Shown piece after piece: positions 30,227-39,314 of a stretch of DNA of 64,000 nucleotides; position 1 is the stretch's first letter, and each line of letters opens with the position of its first letter. The notes below the pieces were generated by a model. That model worked only from the letters and a program-made list of their open reading frames with translations. It did not search any database and was not told where the DNA came from. This DNA is from Natrialba aegyptia DSM 13077 (lineage in GTDB: Archaea; Halobacteriota; Halobacteria; Halobacteriales; Natrialbaceae): NCBI RefSeq assembly GCF_000337535.1, contig NZ_AOIP01000031.1, forward strand, positions 62,001 to 126,000, read 5' to 3'. The position numbers and the translations under genes are program-made.

Positions 30227-30465
30227 GCGCCGGGCCGGTCGATCACCTCGCGCTGGCGCTACAACCGCCGCTGCGCTCTCGCCGATGCCGTTGACACCAT
30301 CGATGCCGCCAACGCCAACCGGCTTCCACTTGACTTCCATTACATCCGCGGCAGCGACCGATACTCGCCCGTCGTACTACGAGCCGTTGCGCCGACCTGA
30401 CCGAACCCGCCTCGACCCGCTATCAGAGTCGGCTCTCCGAACCCGCTGCAGCTCGCTTCCAGTCC

Positions 30466-31794
30466 TCAAAGCCACTCCGGTGTGACGTACTCCGCCGTCG
30501 CGTGCTCGTCCGGCCAGATGACTTCTTGGGTGCCGTTCCCCGCATCGTCTTCCTGCCACTGGAAGTACAGCGTGTCGCCCCGGTTGTACGCGAGGTCGTG
30601 CGGGAACTCGTGATCCCGGCCGTAGAACTCGATCTGCCCGGCGCTGCCGGTGAACTCGATGTCCTCGAGCACCGGCACGAGGTCGGCGGAATCGACCGTT
30701 TCCGCCTGCGTGGCCGCCTCGGCGAACAGCGCGACCGCGTCGTAGGCGAAGTAGCCGGTGTAGACCGGCGAGGATTCTCCGTAGGCGTCCTGATACGCGT
30801 CCTCGAAGGTCGGCGTTTCCGCCGTTACCTCCGCACCGAGCGGCGCGCTGCTCTGTCCGACCGCGAACCGACAGGCGCCGTCGACCGCGTCGTAGTAGGT
30901 CGGTAACTGCATCGGCACGTGGATCCCGCCGAACTCGAGTTCAGGTTCCTGGGCCGTCCAGTCGACGACGGCGTCGGTACCGGTGTGGGCGGTCGAGATG
31001 AACACGGCGTCGGCACCCTCGTCTTCGGCGGCCTCGTAGATGTCCGAGAAGTCGTCGGTTGCCGGCGGGTACCGTTCTTCCATGACGATCTCGAGATCGA
31101 TTCCCGACTGTTCGTCCTGGAAGGTTTCCCACGCGCCGCGGTTCCACTCGTAATCCTCGGCCAGCAGCGCGATCGAGTCCCAGCCCAGGTCGGGTGCCAT
31201 GTCGCCGAGGAAGTCGATCTGGGCCTGCCCGAGGTCGTAGTCGTTGACCGGCCCGGCGCGGAAGTGGTACTTGTACTGCTCGTAGTCCTCGCGGACGAGT
31301 TCGCTCACGCTGGAGGTTGCGGCACCGGCGGTGATGTGAAGCGTCTCCTGTTCCGCGATATCGTCGATGATCGCCTCGAGGACTTCGCTCGTCGAGACGC
31401 CGATCGTGACGGCCACGTCCTCCTCGAGAACGAGCCGCTGGTATTCCCGGCGGGCCTCGAGCGGGCTGCCGCTCGTGTTCCCGACCGCCAGTTCGACCGT
31501 GCGACCGTTGATACCGCCCGTTTCGTTGAGGAGATCGCGGGCGACCCGGGCCGAGCGAGCGATCGCGCGACCGTTGAAGTCGCTTTCTGGTTCGGGAGCG
31601 AGGACGCCGATCGTCACCGTCTCTCCGTCCTCGGTTTCACTGCCGACGATAGTTTCGTACGTGTCCGTACACCCTGCCGTGGAGAGCGCGGCCGTGCCGG
31701 CCGCCGTCGCGAGAAGTTGACGCCGCCGAAGACTGTGCTGGGACTGCTTCCCAGCAGCGGTCGGGGTCGTCCGTTCCCGATCAAAGTCCGTCAT
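30466..31794 (-). CDS. ABC transporter substrate-binding lipoprotein (branched-chain amino acid/LivJ type)
   Basis: 442 residues. RRRQLLATAAGTAALSTAGC is a Tat-type signal with lipobox cysteine 42. The mature part is a type I periplasmic-binding fold: TIGVLAPEPESDFNGRAIARSA, LLNETGGINGRTVELAV, VTIGVSTSEVLEAIIDDIAE, YPPATDDFSDIYEAAEDEGADAVFI, and a C-terminal YTGYFAYDAVALFAEAA, the pattern of LivJ and urea/amide-binding proteins. Odd: no permease or ATPase genes adjoin it, so it is an orphan; it might serve a distant transporter or a chemoreceptor such as the one divergently encoded at 32079. Start ATG at 31794. Confidence 0.88.
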   Translation of the reverse strand: MTDFDRERTTPTAAGKQSQHSLRRRQLLATAAGTAALSTAGCTDTYETIVGSETEDGETVTIGVLAPEPESDFNGRAIARSARVARDLLNETGGINGRTVELAVGNTSGSPLEARREYQRLVLEEDVAVTIGVSTSEVLEAIIDDIAEQETLHITAGAATSSVSELVREDYEQYKYHFRAGPVNDYDLGQAQIDFLGDMAPDLGWDSIALLAEDYEWNRGAWETFQDEQSGIDLEIVMEERYPPATDDFSDIYEAAEDEGADAVFISTAHTGTDAVVDWTAQEPELEFGGIHVPMQLPTYYDAVDGACRFAVGQSSAPLGAEVTAETPTFEDAYQDAYGESSPVYTGYFAYDAVALFAEAATQAETVDSADLVPVLEDIEFTGSAGQIEFYGRDHEFPHDLAYNRGDTLYFQWQEDDAGNGTQEVIWPDEHATAEYVTPEWL

Positions 31795-32078
31795 ACTGGA
31801 CTGTTCTTTCGACCTATGTTTCTTAACGGTTCCGGAGAGGTTTACGCGAGAGCGGGACTGGAGCGCATCTACACTGCCACCCCGTTTTATCAACTATCAC
31901 TCAAAAGCTCGTTTGGAAACTATCCCGACACGAACCCTCACCGTGACGCTCGACACGAGTCACGTTCGCACATACCAGGCTGCTGCCAGACGAGCGGGCA
32001 ACACCCCCCGTTCGATTATCGGTGCTGATAACTGTGGATCACCTTTTATGTACCGACCACCGCACGCGTTGACTATCG
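31795..32078. promoter_or_regulatory. Divergent promoter region; TATA box for the chemoreceptor at 32044-32051
   Basis: 284 bases between the substrate-binding lipoprotein and the chemoreceptor. CTTTTATGT at about 32043-32051 lies ~28-35 bases before the chemoreceptor ATG, a good archaeal TATA position. A run CTTAACGG at 31827-31834 could serve the lipoprotein gene. Confidence 0.5.
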
Positions 32079-35000
32079 ATGGATATTCGACGTGTAGTGC
32101 CGTCGGCAATTCGACGCCGGTACGCGGTCAAATTCGGGATCGCGTTGCTGGTGATCGGACTGTCGATCGGCCTGATCGGAATCGGTGCGACCGCTGGCAT
32201 CACCAACGAGGTAGAACAGCGCACCCAGTCCGATCAGACCGCGTTCGCCGGCCAAGAAGCACAGGGACTGCAGATGTGGAACGAACAGAACGAACAGACG
32301 ATCGCGACGTTCGCCCACTCCGATGTCGTCGCCAGCGACGACGCCGACGCGATCGAACAGCGCCTCCTCGATTGGGAGGAACACCTCGACGTCGACACCT
32401 TCTCGATCAGCTACGTCGACACCGCCGACGAGACGGTCCTCGCGAGCACCGAGGACGAACTCCGGGGCCAATCCGCAACCGGACTCGAAACCGTCTCGGA
32501 CGACGCCTACGACCAGGCAACGGCCCAGGTCCCCTGGGTTTCCAGCCCGCAGGTTCTCGAGGGTGAACTCGGCGAGGAGTCGTCGGTCATCACCTACGTC
32601 CTCTCCGTTCCCAACGCGGACGACCGGGCGCTCGTCTACACGGCTGAACTCGAAGCGTACGGCAACCAATTCCAGGACGACGACCAGGTCGCAACCGTCG
32701 TCGTCGATACTGGATCCAACAACGAAATCATCCTCGACAACGCCGACTACGGCGGGGACTACGAGACGCTCGGCCAGCCCTACGACGGCAACACCGACCT
32801 GATCGATTCGGCACTGACGGAGGGTGCAAGTACGCGGGAGGTCTCCGGCGAGGCCGCCGGCGTCCTCGACACGTACGAGTTCGATAGCGAGGAGTACGTT
32901 GCCAGTTCGGCACGGGTCTACGGCACCGACTGGGTCGTCCTCACACACGAGCCGACCGACCAGGCCTACGGCTTCGTCAGCACGATCAGCGAGTGGGGAT
33001 ACATCGCGACCTTCATCGGCGTGTTGATGGTCGGAATGGTCGGTGCGGTGCTGGGCCGGAATACGGCCGTTTCGATCGATCGGCTCACGAACAAAGCCGG
33101 ACAGATGGAAGACGGCGATCTCGACGTCGACCTCGAGACCAAGCGTATCGACAATATCGGCCGCCTCTACGACGGGTTCGACTCGATGCGTGGCGCATTG
33201 CGCGAACAGATCGAGGAGGCGGAGACGGCCCGCGAAGAAGCTGAACTCGAGCGCGAGCGGATCGCGGAGATCAACACGCACCTCGAACGGCAGGCGGACG
33301 AGTACAGCGACGTGATGGAGGCGGCCGCCGACGGCGACCTGACCGCCAGGATGGACGCCGACAGCGAGAACGAGGCGATGGCCGACATTGCGACCGACTT
33401 CAACGTCATGCTCGAGGAAATCGAGCAGACGGTGGCCGGACTGAACCAGTTCGCGACCGACGTTGCGACGGCCTCCGAGCAGGTGACCGCCTCGAGCGAG
33501 GAGGTCCGATCGGCCTCCCAACAGGTTTCGGAATCGATTCAGGAAATCTCCGAGGGGGCAGAACAGCAGAACGAGTCGCTGCAGTCGGTCAACCAGGAGA
33601 TGAGTGCCCTCTCGACGACGACCGAGGAGATCGCAGCCTCCTCGAACCAGGTCGCAGACATCGCCGAACGGACGGTCGAAACCGGCCAGGAAGGCCAGGA
33701 AGCCGCACAGGAAGCGATCGCCGCGATGGACGATATCGAGTCCGAGGCCGGCGGTGCTGTCGAGGAAATACAGCGCCTCGAAGACGAAGTCCAGCAGATC
33801 GACGACCTGATCACCACGATATCCGAAATCGCCCGCCAGACGAACATGCTGGCGCTGAACGCGAACATCGAGGCCTCCCGCACGGTCACCAGCGAGGACG
33901 AAGAGGGCTTCTCCGTCGTCGCCACGGAAGTCAAGGCGCTCTCCGAGGACGTTGCGGAGGCGGCCGACGAAGCCGAAGACCGCCTCGAAGCGATCCGCAA
34001 GCGCACCGAACAGTCCGCCGCCGAGGTCGAGGGGACGAGTTCGAACATCGACGCCGCGAGCGAGCGCGTCACGGCGGCCGTCGATGCGCTCGAAGAAATT
34101 ACCGATCTCGCCCAGGAGACGAATATCGGCGTGCAGGAAATCTCCGCGGCGACCGAACAACAGGCGGCCTCGACCCAGGAGGTCGTTGCGATGGTCGACG
34201 ACGCGGCAACCGTCTCCGAGGAGACGACCTCGGAGGCCGAAAACGTCGCCGCGGCCGCCGAGGAACAGACGACGGCGCTGACGGAAGTCACGAACTCCGC
34301 CTCGAACCTCTCCGAGCAGTCCGCCCAGCTCTCCGCCGCCCTCGATCGGTTCGAGACCGACGTCGAGCAGGCTGCACTCGATCTGGACGTGACGATCGAG
34401 GAGACCGAAACGGGACTCGAGTTCGATGAGCCGACGTTTGACGGTGCCGTCGACACCGACACCGATACCGACACCACGGACGACACCCCCACCGACAGCA
34501 TCACCGTCGAAGACGAACCCGAGCCAGAACCGGAATCCGCGGCTGCACTTCAAGCCGAGACTGACGATGACGGACCCGTCGATACTGCCGATGTCGCAAC
34601 CGGGCGCGAGTCCGGTTCCGACGCCGACGAGTTCAGCGAGCACACCGTCGAGCAGTCGGCGTTCGACGGACCGGTGTTCGACGAGTCGGCGGTCGACGAG
34701 TCGGCCGATCCGCTCGCCGTCGACCCTGCAACCGACCGCGATGGAGGCCCGGAAACGCCAGCCGACCCGACGGCTCTCGACTCGGCAGCCGCGAGTGACG
34801 AGGCCGACGCGGGAGACGCGACGCCGGACCCGCTGGCGTTCGAAACCGACGCCGACGGGGCGGCCGAAACCGATTCCGAACTCGGTGTGGGTGGCGACGA
34901 TGTGGCCGCTGACGATGCCGTCGGTGACGATACGGTCGACGAGGCTGCCACGTTCGACGAAGACGACACCGAGAGTATCGATCCGCTTGGATCAGTCGAA

Positions 35001-35123
35001 GCGGATCGTGAGGGCGACGAGTCCGCGGACACAGAGACGGAGTCGACCGACGAAACGGAGACCGACGACGACGTGTTCACGTTCGGCAACGCAGCGGACG
35101 ACGACGCAGCCGATGACGCCTGA
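32079..35123 (+). CDS. Methyl-accepting chemotaxis transducer with long acidic tail
   Basis: 1014-residue membrane receptor. Order: TM1 (residues ~17-41), extracellular sensor (~42-303), TM2 (~305-325, IATFIGVLMVGMVGAVLG), HAMP (~325-380), a second HAMP-like segment (~400-440), coiled-coil signalling domain (~445-760) with the hairpin tip ARQTNMLALNANIEASR (~585), then ~235 residues of Asp/Glu-rich tail. The tip differs from the usual E.GRGFAVVA form, reading TVTSEDEEGFSVVATEVK, but keeps the N-x-L-A-L-N core that binds CheA/CheW. Sensor ligand unknown. No che genes are adjacent. The tail is encoded partly by ACCGAC/ACCGAT hexamer repeats. Confidence 0.92.
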   Translation: MDIRRVVPSAIRRRYAVKFGIALLVIGLSIGLIGIGATAGITNEVEQRTQSDQTAFAGQEAQGLQMWNEQNEQTIATFAHSDVVASDDADAIEQRLLDWEEHLDVDTFSISYVDTADETVLASTEDELRGQSATGLETVSDDAYDQATAQVPWVSSPQVLEGELGEESSVITYVLSVPNADDRALVYTAELEAYGNQFQDDDQVATVVVDTGSNNEIILDNADYGGDYETLGQPYDGNTDLIDSALTEGASTREVSGEAAGVLDTYEFDSEEYVASSARVYGTDWVVLTHEPTDQAYGFVSTISEWGYIATFIGVLMVGMVGAVLGRNTAVSIDRLTNKAGQMEDGDLDVDLETKRIDNIGRLYDGFDSMRGALREQIEEAETAREEAELERERIAEINTHLERQADEYSDVMEAAADGDLTARMDADSENEAMADIATDFNVMLEEIEQTVAGLNQFATDVATASEQVTASSEEVRSASQQVSESIQEISEGAEQQNESLQSVNQEMSALSTTTEEIAASSNQVADIAERTVETGQEGQEAAQEAIAAMDDIESEAGGAVEEIQRLEDEVQQIDDLITTISEIARQTNMLALNANIEASRTVTSEDEEGFSVVATEVKALSEDVAEAADEAEDRLEAIRKRTEQSAAEVEGTSSNIDAASERVTAAVDALEEITDLAQETNIGVQEISAATEQQAASTQEVVAMVDDAATVSEETTSEAENVAAAAEEQTTALTEVTNSASNLSEQSAQLSAALDRFETDVEQAALDLDVTIEETETGLEFDEPTFDGAVDTDTDTDTTDDTPTDSITVEDEPEPEPESAAALQAETDDDGPVDTADVATGRESGSDADEFSEHTVEQSAFDGPVFDESAVDESADPLAVDPATDRDGGPETPADPTALDSAAASDEADAGDATPDPLAFETDADGAAETDSELGVGGDDVAADDAVGDDTVDEAATFDEDDTESIDPLGSVEADREGDESADTETESTDETETDDDVFTFGNAADDDAADDA

Positions 35124-35351
35124 CGATCACCGTCGACAGTCAGTGTCTCGAGACCAGCACTGATTGTCCGTCATCGGCACCTCCATCGTTACCGGCACTG
35201 AAACCAAAACCGGAACCGAACCACAATCGGAACCGGCACTATAACTGAAACTGGAACTGGAACTGGAACTGGAACTGAAACTGGAATCGGCCCGCCATCG
35301 CGTTCGGTCCGGTCCGCTACCTTTTTGCCTGCAGTCTGGAAATGGGACGGC
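35124..35351. other. Intergenic region with hexanucleotide repeats upstream of homoserine kinase
   Basis: Most of this gap is a degenerate GGAACC/ACTGAA repeat running from about 35190 to 35290, with a perfect core (next entry). The ~60 bases before the homoserine kinase ATG are ordinary and may hold its promoter. Confidence 0.7.
35251..35286. repeat. Hexanucleotide repeat (CTGGAA)n
   Basis: Six consecutive units of CTGGAA, the fifth reading CTGAAA, in non-coding sequence 66-101 bases before the homoserine kinase start. Confidence 0.9.
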
Positions 35352-36248
35352 ATGCTCACCGTGCGGGCTCCGGCGACGAGCGCAAATCTCGGCAGCGGCT
35401 TCGATGTCTTCGGTATCGCGCTCGGCGCACCCGCCGACATCGTTCGCGTCGAACGCGCGCCGGAAACGACGATCACCGTGACCGGCACCGGAAGCGAGTT
35501 CATTCCGGAGGACCCGGAAAAGAACACCGTCGGGGCCGTCGCGGACGCACTCGACGCCCCCGCTCGTATCGAGATCGACAAGGGCATCCGCCCGTCGTCC
35601 GGTCTCGGCTCCTCGGCTGCGAGCGCGGCCGGCGCAGCCGTCGCACTCAACGAACTCTACGACCGCGGCTACTCGCGCGACGAACTCGTGCCGATCGCCG
35701 CGGAGGGCGAAGCGCTCGTCTCGGGCGAGGCCCACGCCGACAACGTCGCACCGTCGCTTCTCGGCGGCTTTACCATCGTTTCCAATACCGATACCGGCAG
35801 TAACGTCACACAGGTGGACGCTTCCCTGCCGCTCGTCGTCTGTCTTCCCGAAACGACCGTCTCGACGCGCGATGCGCGTGACGTCGTTCCCGACCAGGCA
35901 CCGCTTTCCGACATCGTTGACACCGTCAGCTGTGCCGCCACGCTCGCCGTCGGCATGGCCCGGAACGATCCCGAACTCGTCGGACAGGGCATGACGGACG
36001 AAATCGTCACGCCCGAACGCAGCGCGCTCATCGACGGCTACGAGGCCGTTCGAGAAGCCGCTCTCGATGCAGGTGCCACGGGCGTCACAGTCAGCGGTGC
36101 CGGGCCTGGCGTGCTCGCCGTTTGTCGCCACGACGACCAGCGAGGGCAAGTCGCCTCGGCGATGCTCGACGCCTTCGAGGCCGCAGGAATCGAGAGTCGC
36201 GCCTACCAAACGCGCGTCGGTGCGGGCGCACAGCTGTATCGGGAGTGA
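35352..36248 (+). CDS. thrB: Homoserine kinase
   Basis: GHMP kinase of threonine biosynthesis, phosphorylating L-homoserine. The 298-residue protein begins MLTVRAPATSANLGSGFDVFG, has the ATP loop IRPSSGLGSSAASAAGAAVAL and the C-terminal GVTVSGAGPGVLAV. The ATG at 35352 is nine codons inside the longest open frame and matches the family start. Followed 30 bases later by a small membrane protein. Confidence 0.96.
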   Translation: MLTVRAPATSANLGSGFDVFGIALGAPADIVRVERAPETTITVTGTGSEFIPEDPEKNTVGAVADALDAPARIEIDKGIRPSSGLGSSAASAAGAAVALNELYDRGYSRDELVPIAAEGEALVSGEAHADNVAPSLLGGFTIVSNTDTGSNVTQVDASLPLVVCLPETTVSTRDARDVVPDQAPLSDIVDTVSCAATLAVGMARNDPELVGQGMTDEIVTPERSALIDGYEAVREAALDAGATGVTVSGAGPGVLAVCRHDDQRGQVASAMLDAFEAAGIESRAYQTRVGAGAQLYRE

Positions 36249-36278
36249 GTACGGTCGTCTCGCCGCGAGCAAGCACGA

Positions 36279-36620
36279 ATGGGGACACGAATCGACGCGG
36301 CTCTCGCGGTACTCGTTCTCGCCGCCGTCGGCCTCACCTTCGCGATCGTCGATGTGTCGGTGTCGCTGCGTTCTGCCGCCGGTGGCGGGTGTGGAACGAT
36401 CGCGTTCGAGTTCATCGCCGCTCGAGATCCCGCCCTCGTCCGCGAGTACTGGGAGCGGCCGGCCGTGCAGGTCACGGCGGTCGGCCTTGCACTCCTCGCG
36501 ATCGTCGGCGGGGCGACGGTCGCACCCTCGCCCGTCCTCTCGGCGATGGCGGGCGCGCTGGTGACGTATCTCGGATTCTTGGGACTGACGCTCGCCGGAC
36601 GCAGGCGAGCGAATTGGTGA
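36279..36620 (+). CDS. Small haloarchaeal membrane protein
   Basis: 113 residues with three hydrophobic segments (ALAVLVLAAVGLTFAIVDVSV, VQVTAVGLALLAIVGGATVA, AGALVTYLGFLGLTLAG) and a short basic C-terminus; the loop after the first segment is Gly/Cys-containing (AAGGGCGTIAFEFIAARD). A halobacterial family of unknown function. It starts 30 bases after thrB on the same strand and is probably cotranscribed. Confidence 0.65.
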   Translation: MGTRIDAALAVLVLAAVGLTFAIVDVSVSLRSAAGGGCGTIAFEFIAARDPALVREYWERPAVQVTAVGLALLAIVGGATVAPSPVLSAMAGALVTYLGFLGLTLAGRRRANW

Positions 36621-36828
36621 CAGAACTCGGTCGCTCTTCGGCTCGCTGTTCGCGTCGTTTTTCGGCACCTCTCTCGGGCGGAAGGTTACTTGGCTCGAGG
36701 AACTCGAACAGCGCATTCGATTGCTCGAACGGCAGATCGTAATGAACAGTAGTCGACTGGCGGGGCCGTCTGTACCGAGACCCCCAGGTCGATGGCTGGT
36801 TCGGTACTAACTTGACGGTGAACTCGTC
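36621..36828. other. Intergenic region; open helical frame without a start
   Basis: One plus-strand frame (about 36589-36810) encodes KVTWLEELEQRIRLLERQI, a convincing coiled-coil stretch, ending at a TAA, but no start codon precedes it. It may be the end of a decayed small gene. Nothing else was seen. Confidence 0.3.
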
Positions 36829-37737
36829 TTAGACGCCCCGTCCCTGCAACTTCTCCTCTTCTGGCAGATCGGCGTTCGCGTCGCCCTTCATCCCTTTTCC
36901 GAGGTTCTTCGAAATCTCCACGAGCGTTTCGGGGTCGTCCCAGTTGTTCGTCGCCTGGACGATGGCCTCGCCCATCACGGGTGGATTCTCCGCGCCGAAG
37001 ATGCCGCTGCCCACGAAGATACCGTCGCACTCGTGGTGCATCATGAGCGCCGCGTCTGCGGGCGTCGCGATCCCGCCGGCGGCGAAGTTGACGACCGGGA
37101 GACGACCCATCTCCGCGGTTTCGTGGACCAACTCGGCGGGTGCTTCGATCTCGCGCGCGTAGGCCTCGCGCTCCTCGTGAGTCATGCCCTCTAACTCGCG
37201 GATCGCGCCCTTGATCGTCCGCTGGTGGTGGACGGCCTGGTTGACGTCGCCGGTGCCGGCTTCGCCCTTGGTACGGATCATCGCCGCACCCTCGTTGATT
37301 CGGCGCAGTGCCTCGCCGAGGTTGCGCGCGCCGCAGACGAAGGGTGCCGTAAAGTCGCGCTTGTCGATGTGGTAGGCGTCGTCGGCGGGCGTAAGAACCT
37401 CGCTCTCGTCGATCATATCGACGCCGACGGCCTCCAGGATCTGGGCTTCCTTCGTGTGCCCGATGCGGGCCTTGCCCATCACCGGGATGGAAACTTCCTC
37501 GACGATCTCCGCGACATCGGCGGGGTCCGCCATGCGAGCGACGCCGCCGCGCTTGCGGATATCTGCGGGGACAGCTTCCAGCGCCATGACGGCGACTGCA
37601 CCAGCGTCCTCGGCAATACGGGCCTGTTCGGGGTTGACGACGTCCATGATGACGCCGCCCTTTTGCATCTGTGCGAAGCCGCGCTTGACGAGGTCGGTCC
37701 CGCGTCGCAGTTCCTCGAGATCGGTGGTCTCGGTCAT
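36829..37737 (-). CDS. pdxS: Pyridoxal 5'-phosphate synthase subunit PdxS
   Basis: 302-residue synthase subunit making PLP from ribose 5-phosphate, glyceraldehyde 3-phosphate and ammonia (from PdxT). It has [34 protein letters not shown], the lysine stretch [10 protein letters not shown] and [18 protein letters not shown], the standard TIM-barrel pattern. Normal family length. pdxT is not in the window. Divergent from the DUF1405 gene. Confidence 0.97.
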   Translation of the reverse strand: MTETTDLEELRRGTDLVKRGFAQMQKGGVIMDVVNPEQARIAEDAGAVAVMALEAVPADIRKRGGVARMADPADVAEIVEEVSIPVMGKARIGHTKEAQILEAVGVDMIDESEVLTPADDAYHIDKRDFTAPFVCGARNLGEALRRINEGAAMIRTKGEAGTGDVNQAVHHQRTIKGAIRELEGMTHEEREAYAREIEAPAELVHETAEMGRLPVVNFAAGGIATPADAALMMHHECDGIFVGSGIFGAENPPVMGEAIVQATNNWDDPETLVEISKNLGKGMKGDANADLPEEEKLQGRGV

Positions 37738-37938
37738 AGTGTGGCGTTTTCACCCATCGCACTTACGCGTGTCTGTTGCGGATACGTCTCTGTTACAACT
37801 CGTTTACCGTGGTCCGAAATAGATCGACTCGCGTCCATCATTATCGGGTTATATTGAATACCGTTCAGTGTTTGAAACTCCACTCGCACCTAATCGCTAC
37901 TGTTTTGCGGACTCCGTCCGTCGAACTGGACGAAACCG
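37738..37938. promoter_or_regulatory. Divergent promoter region of pdxS and the DUF1405 gene
   Basis: A good TATA box, GGGTTATATTGAAT at about 37847-37860, points towards the DUF1405 gene and would leave a leader of some 55 bases. The pdxS side shows no strong box. Confidence 0.4.
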
Positions 37939-38703
37939 ATGACTCCGTCGACCAGGCCGTCGACCCGCGATCGCGATCGATTGCCGCGGTATCTCGCCCC
38001 TGTTCCGCGATCGATCGAAAATCTGGGACTCCGCCTCGCGTGGCTCGTCGTGGCGATCAATCTCGCCGGAACGGCCTTCGGGTTTTGGTACTACTCCGGC
38101 CAGTTCGCCGGAACGCCACCGGCACTGTGGCCGTGGGTTCCCGACAGTCCAATGGCGACCCTGCTCATTGCGCTCGCGATCGCCGCCTGGAAACTCGGCC
38201 ACGAACTCCCGTGGCTGACCGCACTCGCGTTCTTCGGGAACGTGATCCTCGGCCTCTGGACGCCGTACACGCTGCTCGCGTTCGCCGACGCCTACGCCTC
38301 CCTCGATCCGCTCATGTACCAGTTCCTGTTCTGGAGCCACCTCGCGATGGTCGTCCAGGCGTTCGTCCTCCACCGCATCACCGACTTCCCCGTTCGAGCC
38401 GTCGCCGTCGCACTCGTCTGGTACGCGAGCAACCTCCTCGTCGACTACTTCGTCCCGGTCGCCGGCGACCTCCATCACACGATCATCCCCGTGGCGCGTG
38501 ATACCCCCATGTTCCTCGGAGCCGACGCCCTCGGCGTCGTCGCCGGCGGCGAAGTCACGTTCACCCTCCTCGCTCTCTTTCTCGCGCTGGCGACGCGCAT
38601 CAAGCACTGCGAACGCGAACTCGACCGGGAGCGGGCGACTCAAGCGGCGTCCGAGGCAGAAACGGAACCGGCTGGCGGCGTCGAGAGCACGACGCGACCG
38701 TAA
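37939..38703 (+). CDS. DUF1405 membrane protein
   Basis: 254-residue polytopic membrane protein with six or seven hydrophobic helices. NLAGTAFGFWYYSGQFAGTPPALWPWVPDSPMATLL is the DUF1405 signature (W-P-W-x-P-D-S-P). The C-terminus is a charged cytoplasmic tail. Found in bacilli and haloarchaea; function unknown. ATG at 37939. Confidence 0.85.
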   Translation: MTPSTRPSTRDRDRLPRYLAPVPRSIENLGLRLAWLVVAINLAGTAFGFWYYSGQFAGTPPALWPWVPDSPMATLLIALAIAAWKLGHELPWLTALAFFGNVILGLWTPYTLLAFADAYASLDPLMYQFLFWSHLAMVVQAFVLHRITDFPVRAVAVALVWYASNLLVDYFVPVAGDLHHTIIPVARDTPMFLGADALGVVAGGEVTFTLLALFLALATRIKHCERELDRERATQAASEAETEPAGGVESTTRP

Positions 38704-38760
38704 CGGACGGCGGCCACACCTTCTCGGAAACGAGTTCTGGAAAACGAGTTCATCGTCCGA

Positions 38761-39129
38761 CTACTCGAGTTCAGCTGTCCGAACGCGGTAGTACTGACCC
38801 CGGAACTCGTAGAGACCGTCGCTGTCGTGCCCGAACGCCGGATGCGTGCCGTTGTATTCCTCGATACGAACGGTGGATACGTCGCGCTCGGCTGCGAGTG
38901 CGACCGCATCCCAGAGTTGGCTGTGCCGGAGCAGTTGCTCCGTGATCAGCCGCCGTGGCTCCGTCCCGCCGTCCGGTTCGTCGACGACCTCGAGTTCGAA
39001 CTCGCACAGTCGCTGATACTCGTCGTTGGGATCGCCGCGCGTCGAGGTGGTGATAAGGGTGTCGGTATCGCCGTCGCCCTCGTCATCGAGTTCGGTGTCC
39101 GCGATCGCGTCCGTCGGCGTCAGTGTCAA
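38761..39129 (-). CDS. Hypothetical acidic protein
   Basis: 122 residues. After an Asp/Thr-rich N-terminal ~35 residues, the body is compact: RLCEFELEVVDEPDGGTEPRRLITEQLLRHSQLWDAVALAAE and RIEEYNGTHPAFGHDSDGLYEFRGQYYRVRTAELE. The pattern suggests a small alpha/beta domain, no family recognised. It lies in the 3' flank of valS on the same side, convergent with DUF1405. Confidence 0.5.
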   Translation of the reverse strand: MTLTPTDAIADTELDDEGDGDTDTLITTSTRGDPNDEYQRLCEFELEVVDEPDGGTEPRRLITEQLLRHSQLWDAVALAAERDVSTVRIEEYNGTHPAFGHDSDGLYEFRGQYYRVRTAELE

Positions 39130-39314
39130 CTACTCGGCCTCGAGTTCGAACGTCGTCGCGAACGCAACCCGTCTTCAAGAGGATACGGATAACTAAAAGA
39201 ACGATTTGACCGCCGGTTTCGTCCGGTTCCGGTCAGCACCAGCATCGGAAATTTCCCGCCGGTTCCGTTGCTGAACTCGAAGCGAAGCGAGGCCAGCGAG
39301 TTCGTCGCCGTCGA

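Noticed and set aside
32073-34643. 856-residue minus-strand open frame
   Set aside because: Antisense to the chemoreceptor; its repetitive Gly/Val/Asp/Arg composition mirrors codon bias and no domain is visible.
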